Source: Geobacteraceae bacterium (GTDB taxonomy: Bacteria; Desulfobacterota; Desulfuromonadia; Geobacterales; Geobacteraceae). Taken from it: a stretch of DNA of 64,000 nucleotides. The notes below the pieces were generated by a model. The model was not told where the DNA came from, did not search any database, and worked only from the letters and a program-made list of their open reading frames with translations. Numbering within the stretch: the stretch's first letter is position 1; every line of letters starts with the position of its first letter. The position numbers were made by a program, and so were the translations under genes. The DNA lies in the NCBI GenBank assembly GCA_024281055.1, contig JAMXLF010000024.1, positions 62,001 to 126,000 on the forward strand, read 5' to 3'. Positions 43,564-52,329 of the stretch are shown here, in pieces.

Positions 43564-44030
43564 CTCTTCTCCCCCGGATACGGGCAGTAGACGTCCAGGA
43601 GCTGCAACTGCGTGGCCCTGAGCCGGTCCTCCAGGATGCGGGCAAAGCGCTTGAGGAGTTCGTACCCCAGGTGGTGGTCCTCCTCGCACTTGGCGCGCAG
43701 GCAGTTGCCGTCAAGGGTGATGGCCCGCGTATCCTCCACCGCCCGCGCGCTGAAGTGCCAGTGGTACGGCGGAATGATCCACGACCACCCCAGGATCTCG
43801 CCGTCGCCGATGGTCAGCATGGTGAAGGGACCCCGCTCCGAGGTCAGCTCCAGCGCGAGCCTGCCGTGGCGGATCAGGTAGAAGAGGTTCGCCTCTTCCC
43901 CATCCCGGAAGAGGACGTCCCCGGCCTTGAACACCACGTTGGACGCGCACCCGACGATGAGGGCCAAATAGGACGGCTCCAGCCCCTCGAAAAAGGGGTG
44001 TTCCCTGAGAATCGGCTCCAGTGTTTTCAT
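43560..44030 (-). CDS. Cyclic nucleotide-binding (CRP-like) domain protein without HTH
   Basis: The 156-residue protein is a single cNMP-binding beta-roll ([20 protein letters not shown], then [24 protein letters not shown]) with a short C-terminal helix. There is no DNA-binding domain, so it is not a transcription factor. The ATG at 44030 is preferred over 44036 because GGAGG lies 6 bases upstream. Such proteins occur inside some group 3b hydrogenase operons. Here it lies between hydB and hydG and probably binds the enzyme as a regulatory subunit, which is inference. Confidence 0.88.
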   Translation of the reverse strand: MKTLEPILREHPFFEGLEPSYLALIVGCASNVVFKAGDVLFRDGEEANLFYLIRHGRLALELTSERGPFTMLTIGDGEILGWSWIIPPYHWHFSARAVEDTRAITLDGNCLRAKCEEDHHLGYELLKRFARILEDRLRATQLQLLDVYCPYPGEKR

Positions 44031-44044
44031 CGCCATCCTCCGCG

Positions 44045-45175
44045 TTATCGTTCGCTCTCCCGGATCGCCCGGGCCTCCTCGGTGATGTCGATCCCCACCG
44101 GGCACCAGGTGATGCAGCGGCCGCACCCCACGCACCCTGACGTGCCGAACTGGTCGATCCAGGCTGCCAGCTTGTGCGTCATCCACTGGCGGTAGCGAGA
44201 CTTGGCCGACGACCGCACGCTCCCGCCGTGGAGGTAGGAAAAGTCCGCGGTGAAACAGAAGTCCCACGGGCGTCGCCGCTCGGCATGCCTGCCATCGAGG
44301 TCGGTCACATCCTCCACCGTATGGCAGAAGCAAGTGGGACAGACAAAGGTGCAGTTAGCGCACGTAAGGCAGCGCCCGGCAACATCATCCCAGCGGGGGT
44401 TCTCGTAGTTGCGGTACAGGAGATCCCTTATGCCGTTGGTTTCCAGCTCCCTCGACATCCGGCCGGCCGTGTCGCAGAGGAGCCGGTCGGCCGCCGCGAT
44501 CTCCTCGTCCCGGGCCTCCCGATGCGGAATGTCGTCCAAGATCTCAGCACCCGCCCCGGAGCCGGTCTCCACCACGAAATAGTGGCTGCCGTTCCCCACC
44601 ACCTCGGTCAGCGCAAGGTCGTGTCCGAAGGTGGCCCGGGGCCCGGTCTGCATCGAGACGCAGAAGCAGGTGCCGCCCGCATGACCGCAGTTGACCGCCA
44701 CCACAAAGATATTTTCCCGTCGGGAACGGTAGGAGGGATCGATGTGGGCGCCTTTCATGAACACCCGGTCCTGGATCTCCATGGCCTGCAGCTCGCAGGG
44801 TCTCACGCCGAAAAAGACATACCTTGGCTCGGCGGCAGTCTCGGCCTCCATTTCGAAGCTCTCTCCTGCCTGGCGGGCGCGCCAGAGCGTCAGGGCGGGC
44901 GGGAAAAGGAACTTTTTCCACGAGTGAGGCCCCACGGCATAGCCGAAGAGCGCATTGTCGCCGCGGCGACGGAGCCGGTAGGTGCCGGGCCCTTGCTCGT
45001 CGGTCCACCCGACGGGGAGATCGGCCGTCGAGGCAAGGCGGTCATAGATTATGGCGCCGTCGCGCAGGGTCGGCCCCACCACCTCGTACCCCTGCCGGGA
45101 CAGGACCTCGATCAGCCGGTCGAGCCCGGCGGGTTCAATCACAACTGTTCGCTTGTCATGGAGTTGCTCGGTCAT
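44045..45175 (-). CDS. hydB: Hydrogenase beta subunit: 4Fe-4S protein (AsrA/HydB-like)
   Basis: The protein has 376 residues from the ATG at 45175. A GTG at 45196 that overlaps the qNOR stop in a GTGA is an alternative and would add 7 residues. Two ferredoxin-type cluster motifs lie in the C-terminal third: CLTCANCTFVCPTCFCHTVE and CVGCGRCITWCPVG. The N-terminal domain matches anaerobic sulfite reductase subunit A. It forms the electron-transfer module with HydG. Confidence 0.92.
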   Translation of the reverse strand: MTEQLHDKRTVVIEPAGLDRLIEVLSRQGYEVVGPTLRDGAIIYDRLASTADLPVGWTDEQGPGTYRLRRRGDNALFGYAVGPHSWKKFLFPPALTLWRARQAGESFEMEAETAAEPRYVFFGVRPCELQAMEIQDRVFMKGAHIDPSYRSRRENIFVVAVNCGHAGGTCFCVSMQTGPRATFGHDLALTEVVGNGSHYFVVETGSGAGAEILDDIPHREARDEEIAAADRLLCDTAGRMSRELETNGIRDLLYRNYENPRWDDVAGRCLTCANCTFVCPTCFCHTVEDVTDLDGRHAERRRPWDFCFTADFSYLHGGSVRSSAKSRYRQWMTHKLAAWIDQFGTSGCVGCGRCITWCPVGIDITEEARAIRESER

Positions 45176-45192
45176 GTCACCATTTACCGTTG

Positions 45193-47475
45193 TCACGCCG
45201 GGGATTTCCCCCGCGCACCCCACCAGGTGAGGAGCGCCGCTGCCAGCAGGGGGAGCGCCCCCAGGAAGATGAAGATAAGATCGCCCGGCATGCGCAGCCA
45301 TTCGATGAGGCGCGGGATGCGCCCTTGCAGAAACTCCGGCCCGCGGGCATGCCAGTAGCCGTTGTTCAGGACGTCGAACAGCTGGAGTGCCCCTCCGGGG
45401 AAAAGGTTGGTCATCACCATCAGGGCGAGGCCGATATTCAACCCCCAGAAAGAGACCCTGACGAACTTCTCCGTGCGCACCCACTGCTCGTCTGTTGAAA
45501 CCTGGCGCAGGGCGAACACTGTCAGGGCCACGGCGAGCATGCCGAAGACCCCCATCATGGCGGCATGGCCATGATTCGGGGTGAACATGGTGCCGACCTC
45601 GAAGTAGCTGACGATGGGAAGGTTGATGAGGAAGCCGAACACCCCGGCGCCGACGAAATTCCAGAAACCGACGGCGATCAGGAAATAAAAGGTCCAGCGG
45701 TGCGGGACGGTGATGGATTTGCCGCAGACGCCGCAGGTCCCGTGGGTGAGCTTCACGAAATCCCAGGCATCGAGGGTAAGGAGGGTGAGGGGCACCACCT
45801 CCATGGCGGAGAAGACTGCCGCCAGGGCCATGGTGATGGTGGACTGGCCGGTCCAGTACCAGTGGTGGCCGGTGCCGACGATCCCGCTCCCCAGGTAGAG
45901 GATGGCATCCAGGTAGACCACCCGGGCCGCGGTCTGGTGCGAGACGAGGCCGAGCCGGTGGAAGATGAGGGCGACCATCACCGTCACGAAGACCTCGAAG
46001 AACCCCTCGACCCAAAGGTGGATGATCCAGAAGCGCCAGTTGTCCACCACGGAGAAATGGCTGCTGCTGTCGAAGAACATGGCCGGAAGATAGAAAAGGG
46101 GAATGGCGATGGCCGCATACAGGAAGAGCGAGGAGATCTCACGGTGCTCCGGGTCCTTCCTGGCCGGTGCGACTGCCCGAAAGAGAAGGACGACCCAGAT
46201 GGCCAGGCCGGCCGTCAGGAGCAATTGCCAGGCGCGTCCCAGGTCGAGATATTCCCACCCCTGGTGCCCGAACCAGAACCAGAGGTTGCCTAAAAGCCGG
46301 TTGATGCCGAGGATCTCCCCGAGGAGACTCCCCGCGACGACGATGAGGAGGGCGCCGAAGAGGATGTTGACCCCGGCGGTCTGGCCTTTGGGGTCCTTCC
46401 CTCCCAGGGAGGGGGCGAGAAGGAGCCCGCCACCCACGTAGGCGGTGGCGATCCAGAAGATCGCCAGTTGCAGATGCCAGGTGCGCAGGATGTGACTCGG
46501 GAGGATCCCGGAGATGTCGATGCCGTAAAAGCTTGCCGGGTCGACCCGGTAGTGGACCGTTGCACCGCCTATCAGCACCTGGCCCAGGAAAAGGAGGGCG
46601 ACGGCGACGAAGTACTTGAGGGTGGCCCGCTGGCTGGCGGTAGTAACGCCGGGGAGCATCAGCGGATGGACGTGCTCCCCTTCCTTTCTCTGCCACCCCA
46701 GGAAGTCGAACTTGCCGAAGGCGAAGAGGACGGCGGCGGTGCCGGCGAGGAGCGTGATCAGGGAGAGCGCGCTCCAGAGGACCGCCTCACTGGTGGGGGT
46801 GTTGCCGCTCGCCGGGTCGTAGGGAAAATTGTTCGTATAGGAGTAGGTCTTCCCCGGCCGGTTGGCCACCGAGGCCCAGGCGGTCCAGGCGAAGAAGGCG
46901 GTGAGCTGGCGCAGCTCCTCGGCGTCGGTGATGTACCCTGCGGGAAGGCCGCCGTTGCCGGCCGGTGTGGAGAAATAGCCGGTCCAGGCGGCGATCTGCT
47001 TCCGGTACGAGGCGGCTTCGGGATCGGTGAAGGTGAGCGTCGCCGTCTGCGGGTCGAAGTGGTTCTCCTTGAGCCACTGCCCGGTTTCCGCGGTGACGGC
47101 ATCCCGCTCTGCCGTGGTCAGGCTGCCAAGAGCCCGGTTGAAGCTTGTCCGGGCGATTGTCTCCCCAACTTCAGTGCTGAGCGCATGGAGGTACGCGGCG
47201 GAGAAGTCGGGGCCCAGGTAGGCGCCGTGCCCCCAGATGGTTCCGTTTTCCATGAGGCCGTACTTGAGGAACACCTGCTGGCCGGCAACGATGTCTGGCC
47301 GGGTGAAAAGCGTCGCCCCGGTAACGCCGACAACCTTCGCCGGGATCGGCGGGGCATCGTGGTAGCTCCTGACGGCGACCCAGATCAGGACCGTGAAGCC
47401 GAAGATCATGACGAGGATGGCAGCGTTCCGCCACCAAGGCGAAAGTGGTGAACCTGCGTGTTCGCTCTGTGACAT
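45193..47475 (-). CDS. norZ: Quinol-dependent nitric oxide reductase (qNOR), single subunit
   Basis: This 760-residue membrane protein reduces 2 NO to N2O. A first helix and a ~200-residue periplasmic cytochrome c-like domain without CxxCH (GQQVFLKYGLMENGTIWGHG) are diagnostic of quinol-type NOR. The 12-helix NorB core follows, with haem and metal ligands in HLQLAIFWIATAYVGGG, HLWVEGFFEVFV, GTGHHWYW and NHGHAAMMGVF. GGGGGGA precedes the ATG. It is the first gene of the hydrogenase operon; its stop is adjacent to hydB. It probably detoxifies NO using menaquinol. Confidence 0.95.
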   Translation of the reverse strand: MSQSEHAGSPLSPWWRNAAILVMIFGFTVLIWVAVRSYHDAPPIPAKVVGVTGATLFTRPDIVAGQQVFLKYGLMENGTIWGHGAYLGPDFSAAYLHALSTEVGETIARTSFNRALGSLTTAERDAVTAETGQWLKENHFDPQTATLTFTDPEAASYRKQIAAWTGYFSTPAGNGGLPAGYITDAEELRQLTAFFAWTAWASVANRPGKTYSYTNNFPYDPASGNTPTSEAVLWSALSLITLLAGTAAVLFAFGKFDFLGWQRKEGEHVHPLMLPGVTTASQRATLKYFVAVALLFLGQVLIGGATVHYRVDPASFYGIDISGILPSHILRTWHLQLAIFWIATAYVGGGLLLAPSLGGKDPKGQTAGVNILFGALLIVVAGSLLGEILGINRLLGNLWFWFGHQGWEYLDLGRAWQLLLTAGLAIWVVLLFRAVAPARKDPEHREISSLFLYAAIAIPLFYLPAMFFDSSSHFSVVDNWRFWIIHLWVEGFFEVFVTVMVALIFHRLGLVSHQTAARVVYLDAILYLGSGIVGTGHHWYWTGQSTITMALAAVFSAMEVVPLTLLTLDAWDFVKLTHGTCGVCGKSITVPHRWTFYFLIAVGFWNFVGAGVFGFLINLPIVSYFEVGTMFTPNHGHAAMMGVFGMLAVALTVFALRQVSTDEQWVRTEKFVRVSFWGLNIGLALMVMTNLFPGGALQLFDVLNNGYWHARGPEFLQGRIPRLIEWLRMPGDLIFIFLGALPLLAAALLTWWGARGKSPA

Positions 47476-47555
47476 CGTTTTCCCCCCGTAGCGGCTACTG
47501 TCCGGGAAATCGGCAAATCCATTTGTTTTCGGGTTCTTCTTTAGGTTTCCAAGTC

Positions 47556-47728
47556 CTGATTAGCGTCAATCTTCCGCTGAACCCTTCTCCCTTGAGGGAG
47601 AAGGTGGCCGAAGGCCGGATGAGGGGGAAGCAGTATCACTTTATCCACCATTTCCCCCTCACCCTAGCCCTCTCCCTCAGGGAGAGGGGACGATCTTGGC
47701 TCTGTAGCGGAAGATTGACGCTAATCAG
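47556..47728. mobile_element. MITE-like element with perfect 23-bp terminal inverted repeats
   Basis: The arm at 47556-47578 (starting CTGATTAGCGTCAATCTTCC) is the exact reverse complement of 47706-47728. The 127-base interior holds two further palindromes (CTCCCTTGAGGGAG and CCCTCTCCCTCAGGGAGAGG), so the unit can fold into a long hairpin. It encodes no protein. No clear target duplication flanks it. It occupies most of the 346-base gap between the qNOR start and the folK stop; the rest of the gap shows no gene. Confidence 0.75.
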
Positions 47729-47821
47729 ATTCCAAATAGATTGTAACACCCGAATGTCGATTCACCAGCGCCGCCTTTTACTGGACAAACGGTCGAGGTA
47801 AGGTGATGTCGACTCAAGAAC

Positions 47822-48361
47822 TTACGAATGGGGGAGGGTAAGAACGACGTCGGTTCGCCGCCGCATCCCGGCAGCTTCGGGGACGAAGCGGGCGGCGATG
47901 GCTGCCAGGGTTTCCCCGGTCTCGGGGTGGACGTAGCCGGGGGCGATCTCCGCCAGGGGGATGGCGACAAAGGGGCGTTCCAGCACTTCCGGGTCGGGGA
48001 TGCGGCGCCGGCCAACCCGGAGGGTGTCGCAGTTGAAGAGCATGATGTCGATGTCGATTGTGCGGGGGGCGTTTTTGTTGCCGGTCCGGACCCTGCCGAG
48101 CGCCGCCTCCACCTCGGCGATGGCCGTTTCTCGCAACTCCTGCGCCGAAAGCGACGTTTCGAGGAGCACCGCGGCGTTGAGATAATCGGGCTGGCCGTCG
48201 AATCCCGCGGGCGGGCTTTCCCAGACGGAAGAGATCGCCGCCACCCGCCCATATTCGGCCAACCGATGCACGGCAGCCGGCAGGTTGCGCTCCGGCGCGA
48301 TATTGGAGCCGAGGGAGAGGTAGGCCAGGTTGGCACGGCAGGAGGCTTCGCCCTCACCCAT
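47822..48361 (-). CDS. folK: HPPK: 2-amino-4-hydroxy-6-hydroxymethyldihydropteridine diphosphokinase
   Basis: This 179-residue enzyme transfers pyrophosphate from ATP to hydroxymethyl-dihydropterin in folate synthesis. Signatures are YLSLGSNIAPERNL, YLNAAVLLETSL, and NAPRTIDIDIMLF followed by IPDPEVLERPFVAIPLAEIA (split). Its start overlaps the preceding aldolase gene by 8 bases. It is the last gene of a four-gene pterin operon. Confidence 0.95.
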   Translation of the reverse strand: MGEGEASCRANLAYLSLGSNIAPERNLPAAVHRLAEYGRVAAISSVWESPPAGFDGQPDYLNAAVLLETSLSAQELRETAIAEVEAALGRVRTGNKNAPRTIDIDIMLFNCDTLRVGRRRIPDPEVLERPFVAIPLAEIAPGYVHPETGETLAAIAARFVPEAAGMRRRTDVVLTLPHS

Positions 48362-48716
48362 CGCTTCGCCCCCTGCCGATGGTGACCCCCACCGAACGGG
48401 TGAACCGGAGCGCCCCCGGCTTCTCCACCGTTACGGTTACTCGTTCGACGCGGTCGTTCTCCAGGCAGAGATCGGCTACGGCAGCTGCCAGCCGCTCGAT
48501 GAGGTAGAACCGGGATCCCTCCACCAGGGCGATGACCCGCTTGGTGAGGGCACGGTAGTCGAGGGTGTCACGCAACTCGTCGGAGCGGCCCGCGGTACGG
48601 GTATCGGTGTGCAGCGTCAAGTTGATGAGCACGTCCTGCCGTTCGTGGCGCTCGTCGGTGTTGATGCCGATGATGGTGCGCAGCAGGAGGTCTTTAATCT
48701 CGATCCGGTCGGTCAT
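48354..48716 (-). CDS. Dihydroneopterin aldolase / epimerase (FolB or FolX type)
   Basis: The 120-residue protein starts at MTDRIEIKDLLLRTIIGINT, with AGAGG 6 bases upstream. The TLDYRALTKRVIALVEGSRF and LIERLAAAVADLCLEN segments are typical of the tunnelling-fold FolB/FolX family. RTIIGI in place of the usual aldolase signature and the FolE/SDR/HPPK context leave FolX, the tetrahydromonapterin branch, possible. Sequence alone does not decide. Confidence 0.88.
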   Translation of the reverse strand: MTDRIEIKDLLLRTIIGINTDERHERQDVLINLTLHTDTRTAGRSDELRDTLDYRALTKRVIALVEGSRFYLIERLAAAVADLCLENDRVERVTVTVEKPGALRFTRSVGVTIGRGRSDG

Positions 48717-48756
48717 TCGTAACCTCTGAAAGGAATTAAATTCATCCTTCATCCTT

Positions 48757-49485
48757 TTAAAGATGCTCTCCCCCGGTGACGAAGAGCAACTCGCCGGTCA
48801 CGAAGTCGGAGCTGAGGAGAAAGAGGAGTGCCTTTGCCACGTCTTCCGGCGAGCCTGCCCGCTTGAGGGGAATCCCCTCCGCGAGCCGCTCCAGGTACTC
48901 CCGGTCCTTCCCCGGCGGCGGGAGGATCGCCCCCGGTGCGATGGCGTTCACCTGGATGGCGGGGGCCAGTGCCAGGGCGAGGCTTCGCGTCATGGTGACG
49001 AGGGCTGCCTTGGTGAGGGTGTAGGCCAGGTAGTGGGGGCCGGGGCGGATGGCGCGCCAGTCGGCGATGTTGACGATGTGCCCCTGCCGTCCGTTCGCCA
49101 TCTGGGCGGCGAAGGCCTGACACAGGAAGAAGGGGGCCTTGAGATTGGTGTCGAAGTGGGCGTCCCAGAGGGCTTCCGTCGTGTTCTCCAGGTCTCCACG
49201 CTCGAAGATGGCGGCGCTGTTGACCAGGATGTCCAACCGGCCGAAACGGGCTACGACATTCTCCACCAGGTGGCGGGCGCTGCCAGCCTCGCGCAGGTCG
49301 GCCTGGAACACCTCCGCCTCGGTTCTCGCTGCTCGCGCCTCGGCGGCCGTCGCTGCGGCGCTCTCCGCCGATCGGCCGTAATGGATCGCCACCCGCGTCC
49401 CCGCATCCGCCAGGGCGAGAGTGAGGGCCTTCCCCAGTCGGACGGCACCGCCGGTTACGAGAGCCACTTTGCCGCATAATTCCAT
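48757..49485 (-). CDS. Short-chain dehydrogenase, FolM/pteridine-reductase-like
   Basis: The 242-residue SDR has the NADPH-binding TGGAVRLGKAL, the NSAAIFERG motif and the catalytic YLAYTLTKAAL (Tyr-x3-Lys in the YTLTK context). The GGAVRLG variant of the glycine motif, with arginine, is typical of FolM and PTR1 pteridine reductases, and its folE/folB neighbours support dihydropterin or dihydrofolate reduction. It sits 9 bases after folE and 40 before folB. Confidence 0.85.
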   Translation of the reverse strand: MELCGKVALVTGGAVRLGKALTLALADAGTRVAIHYGRSAESAAATAAEARAARTEAEVFQADLREAGSARHLVENVVARFGRLDILVNSAAIFERGDLENTTEALWDAHFDTNLKAPFFLCQAFAAQMANGRQGHIVNIADWRAIRPGPHYLAYTLTKAALVTMTRSLALALAPAIQVNAIAPGAILPPPGKDREYLERLAEGIPLKRAGSPEDVAKALLFLLSSDFVTGELLFVTGGEHL

Positions 49486-49494
49486 GTGCGTCCC

Positions 49495-50145
49495 CTACCT
49501 GTCCACCCCGCACGCAGCGAGGAACTCCCGCCGCAGCCCCGGGTCCTTTTCGTAGTTTCCGCGCCAGTGGGTGGTGTGGGTGGTGTGCCCCTTTTCCCGC
49601 ACGCCCCGCATTTCCACGCACAGGTGCTGCGCTTCCAGGTAGACCGCCACGCCGTGTGGGAGGAGGATCGCATCCAGGGTGTCGGCGATCTGGCGGCCGA
49701 TCCTCTCCTGCACGGCGAAGCGCATGGTATAGAGGTGGACCAGGCGGGTCAGCTTGGAGATGCCGAAGATGTGCTCGTGGGGGATGTACCCCACCCAGGC
49801 GCGCCCCAAAAAGGGGAGGGCGTGGTGCTCGCAGAGGGAGAAGAAGGTGATGGGCCCCTCGATCACCTGGCTCAGAAGACAGTCGGAGCCTCCCCGGCAT
49901 TCGGTTTCGAATGCTTTGATCAACTTCGGGTCGCCTTCGTATCCCCGCGTGATGTCGATCAATGCCTGGAGGAAGCGACGCGGCGTTTCCCGGGTGGCGG
50001 GTGTGTCCAGTTTCAGGCCGAGGGCTCCGAATATTTCGGCCGCGTATCCTTCGAAGCGGGTGAACTGCTCTTCGGTGAGCCGGCGCTGGTGCAGCTCCAT
50101 CATGTCAGTGAAATCGCCGTTGTTCGGATCGTGTGTTTCGGACAT
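49495..50145 (-). CDS. folE: GTP cyclohydrolase I
   Basis: This 216-residue enzyme opens GTP to dihydroneopterin triphosphate, the first step of pterin synthesis. The zinc and active-site motifs FFSLCEHHALPFLG, GISKLTRLVHLYTMRF and EAQHLCVEMRGV are complete. The C-terminus ends in FLAACGVDR. It is the first gene of folE-SDR-folB-folK. Confidence 0.97.
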   Translation of the reverse strand: MSETHDPNNGDFTDMMELHQRRLTEEQFTRFEGYAAEIFGALGLKLDTPATRETPRRFLQALIDITRGYEGDPKLIKAFETECRGGSDCLLSQVIEGPITFFSLCEHHALPFLGRAWVGYIPHEHIFGISKLTRLVHLYTMRFAVQERIGRQIADTLDAILLPHGVAVYLEAQHLCVEMRGVREKGHTTHTTHWRGNYEKDPGLRREFLAACGVDR

Positions 50146-50189
50146 GGCTCCTCGCGATTATTCAATATCGAGCTAATGAAGTCGTAAGC

Positions 50190-51368
50190 TCACGCCGGGA
50201 GTCGTCCCTTCAGGCTCTCCGCAGTGAAGGGCCCGGGGGCGGCGATCAACTGTCTGGCGTTGTCCACCTGGTCCCAGACGTTCCAGAGAAGGACCCCGCG
50301 CACTCGCCCCTGCTCCAGGTAGTAGACGACCCCCTCTTTGTAGGGCTCCTTCCAGTCGACCATCGTTTCGAGGCGCGCGTCCAGCATCCCCACCGCTTCG
50401 TAGCCGAGCTCGAAGAGGTCGGAATAGAAGTAGGGGAGGTGGTGGTAGGGCTCGTTCGCCCCGGCCATGTTCCGTCCCGCCTGTTTCCCCATGGTGTTGG
50501 CGTTGTCCTCGTGTTCCACCCGGATGCGCCGGCCGAGGGCGGGGTTTTGAAAAAACGCCACGTCCCCCGCCGCGAAGATGTCCGGTGAGGTGGTGCGGAG
50601 GAACTCATCCACTACGATCCCGTTCTCCACGGCAAGCCCCGCCTGGCGGGCGAGAGCCACGTTCGGCTCGATGCCGATCCCCGCCACGATGCCGTCCACG
50701 ACCATCTCCCGGCCGTTCCCGGTCAGCGCAGCGAGCCGCTCGCCCCGCTCCTCCATGCCGGTGACCGACTCCCCGGCCAGCACCTCCACCCCCTTATGGC
50801 GGTAATAGTCGTTCAGGTACTGGGAAAGGTCGCGGGGAAAGACGCGGGCGCCGATTCCCTCCTCGGGGAAGGCCATGATCGCCTCCCTGCCGTTCATGGC
50901 CAGGGCTGCGGCAATTTCCGAGCCGATGAACCCGCCGCCGATCACGGCAACGCGCCCGCCGGTGTCCGCGAGGGCGCGCAGCCGCCGGTAGTCATCCAGG
51001 GTGCGAAAGTAGATGATCCGGTCGCCGCCGAAGGGGAGTCGTCGCGGGGTCCCGCCGGTGGCGAGCAGGAGTCTGTCGTAGGTGTAGGTTTCCCCATGGT
51101 CGTCGTCGACGCGCTTCGCCCGCGGGTCGACGGTCAAGGCGCGGCGGCCGAGGAACAGCTCCACGCCCCAGTTCCCCTCCTCGCGCCAGATGGTGTTCAA
51201 CGGCTTTCCCTTCCAGAGCTTCTTCGAGAGGGGGGGACGGTTGTACGGGGGGTGAGGCTCCTCGCCGATGAGGCCGACGGGGGTGTCCGGGTCGATCTCC
51301 CTGATCCCCTGTACTGCGGCGTCGGCGGCCATGCCACCGCCGATTACCAGGTAGCTGAAATGGGGCAT
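50190..51368 (-). CDS. NAD(P)H-dependent FAD oxidoreductase (ferredoxin/rubredoxin-reductase, AIF-like)
   Basis: The 392-residue protein has an N-terminal FAD fold (YLVIGGGMAADAAVQGI), the NRPPLSKKLWKG segment, and a second NAD fold VAVIGGGFIGSEIAAALAMN. The FAD-contact motif DIFAAGDVAFFQNPALG and a C-terminal reductase domain follow. It resembles plant-type ferredoxin reductases and AIF-like proteins; the electron acceptor is unknown. GGAG lies upstream of the ATG. It is expressed ahead of, and possibly with, the pterin operon (44-base gap). Confidence 0.88.
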   Translation of the reverse strand: MPHFSYLVIGGGMAADAAVQGIREIDPDTPVGLIGEEPHPPYNRPPLSKKLWKGKPLNTIWREEGNWGVELFLGRRALTVDPRAKRVDDDHGETYTYDRLLLATGGTPRRLPFGGDRIIYFRTLDDYRRLRALADTGGRVAVIGGGFIGSEIAAALAMNGREAIMAFPEEGIGARVFPRDLSQYLNDYYRHKGVEVLAGESVTGMEERGERLAALTGNGREMVVDGIVAGIGIEPNVALARQAGLAVENGIVVDEFLRTTSPDIFAAGDVAFFQNPALGRRIRVEHEDNANTMGKQAGRNMAGANEPYHHLPYFYSDLFELGYEAVGMLDARLETMVDWKEPYKEGVVYYLEQGRVRGVLLWNVWDQVDNARQLIAAPGPFTAESLKGRLPA

Positions 51369-51511
51369 CGCTTTCTCCTCTGCTTTCCGGTCAGGCCGGA
51401 GAAAAGATAGTTCTTTTCATTAAGGCTACCATGCCGTCGGGAAATTTCAATGCGCGGTATGGCGGAGGCATGAAGTGCGATGGGGAATGCCGCTGCGGGA
51501 TGACGTGCGGG

Positions 51512-52219
51512 TCAGTGGTGCGGTGTCTCGGTGGGGCCTTTGACGGTGCCGGAGGATGCAGGGCCGGCACCGGTGGCCTCTTTCGGGGCGCTCTCCAGGA
51601 AGATGTCGCCGTACCAGGCCGTTGCCTCGTCTTTCGTGTCGTCGGTATCGGTCATGATCGCTACCCCGCCGAGCCGCGGCGGCTCCTCGCCGAAGTATTT
51701 CCGGTAATCCTCATAGATGTTCCGGTGCTCGCCGACCCAGGTGCCCGCCTTGCCATCCCCCGACTCCACTGCCACTATGATGGCGTTGCCGGTATACGGG
51801 CTCGGCACGGCTTCGCCCTGGGGCAGCTTTGCGGCCCAGACGTAGTTGATGGCCCGCATTCGCCAGAAAAAGGTGCGGGGAAAGACGACGTAGACCCGCG
51901 CGGCGAAATCGTCTCCCGATTTTTTCGTCACGTCCTCCCGCTTCAGGGTATGGTCGACCTTCCACGACCAGCTGAGGATCGGATATTTTTTCGGGTCCAG
52001 GTCGACCTTCTTCACGAGCCCGGAGGCTGCGCTGCGGCTATGGGCCTTGAGCACCGTTTTCCCGTTGTTGGTAACAAGCGAGTAGTCAGTCTTTCCCTTG
52101 AACACCTTGTCCTTCCATCCGGAAAGGTCGCCGGCGCTGAACCTGCCGACGGCCAGTTCGGCAGCGCAAAGGGTGCCGCCGACGAGCAGGAGAAGGAGAC
52201 AGAGGAGGATTTTTTTCAT
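51512..52219 (-). CDS. DUF3047 family secreted protein
   Basis: This 235-residue protein has a signal peptide ([19 protein letters not shown]). The ATG is 5 bases after AGGAG. The mature part has the DUF3047 pattern: [39 protein letters not shown] and [20 protein letters not shown]. It is predicted to be periplasmic, with a carbohydrate-binding-like beta-sandwich. The function of the family is unknown. It is divergent from the DUF255 gene. Confidence 0.85.
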   Translation of the reverse strand: MKKILLCLLLLLVGGTLCAAELAVGRFSAGDLSGWKDKVFKGKTDYSLVTNNGKTVLKAHSRSAASGLVKKVDLDPKKYPILSWSWKVDHTLKREDVTKKSGDDFAARVYVVFPRTFFWRMRAINYVWAAKLPQGEAVPSPYTGNAIIVAVESGDGKAGTWVGEHRNIYEDYRKYFGEEPPRLGGVAIMTDTDDTKDEATAWYGDIFLESAPKEATGAGPASSGTVKGPTETPHH

Positions 52220-52329
52220 ATGCACTCCTGAACGACTTTCGAACAATAATAATCGAGCCCTCCGGGCTTGACAACTGCTTATCTGGTAAACTGTTACCAG
52301 TACGAAAAAGCTGCACCGGGAGGACGACC

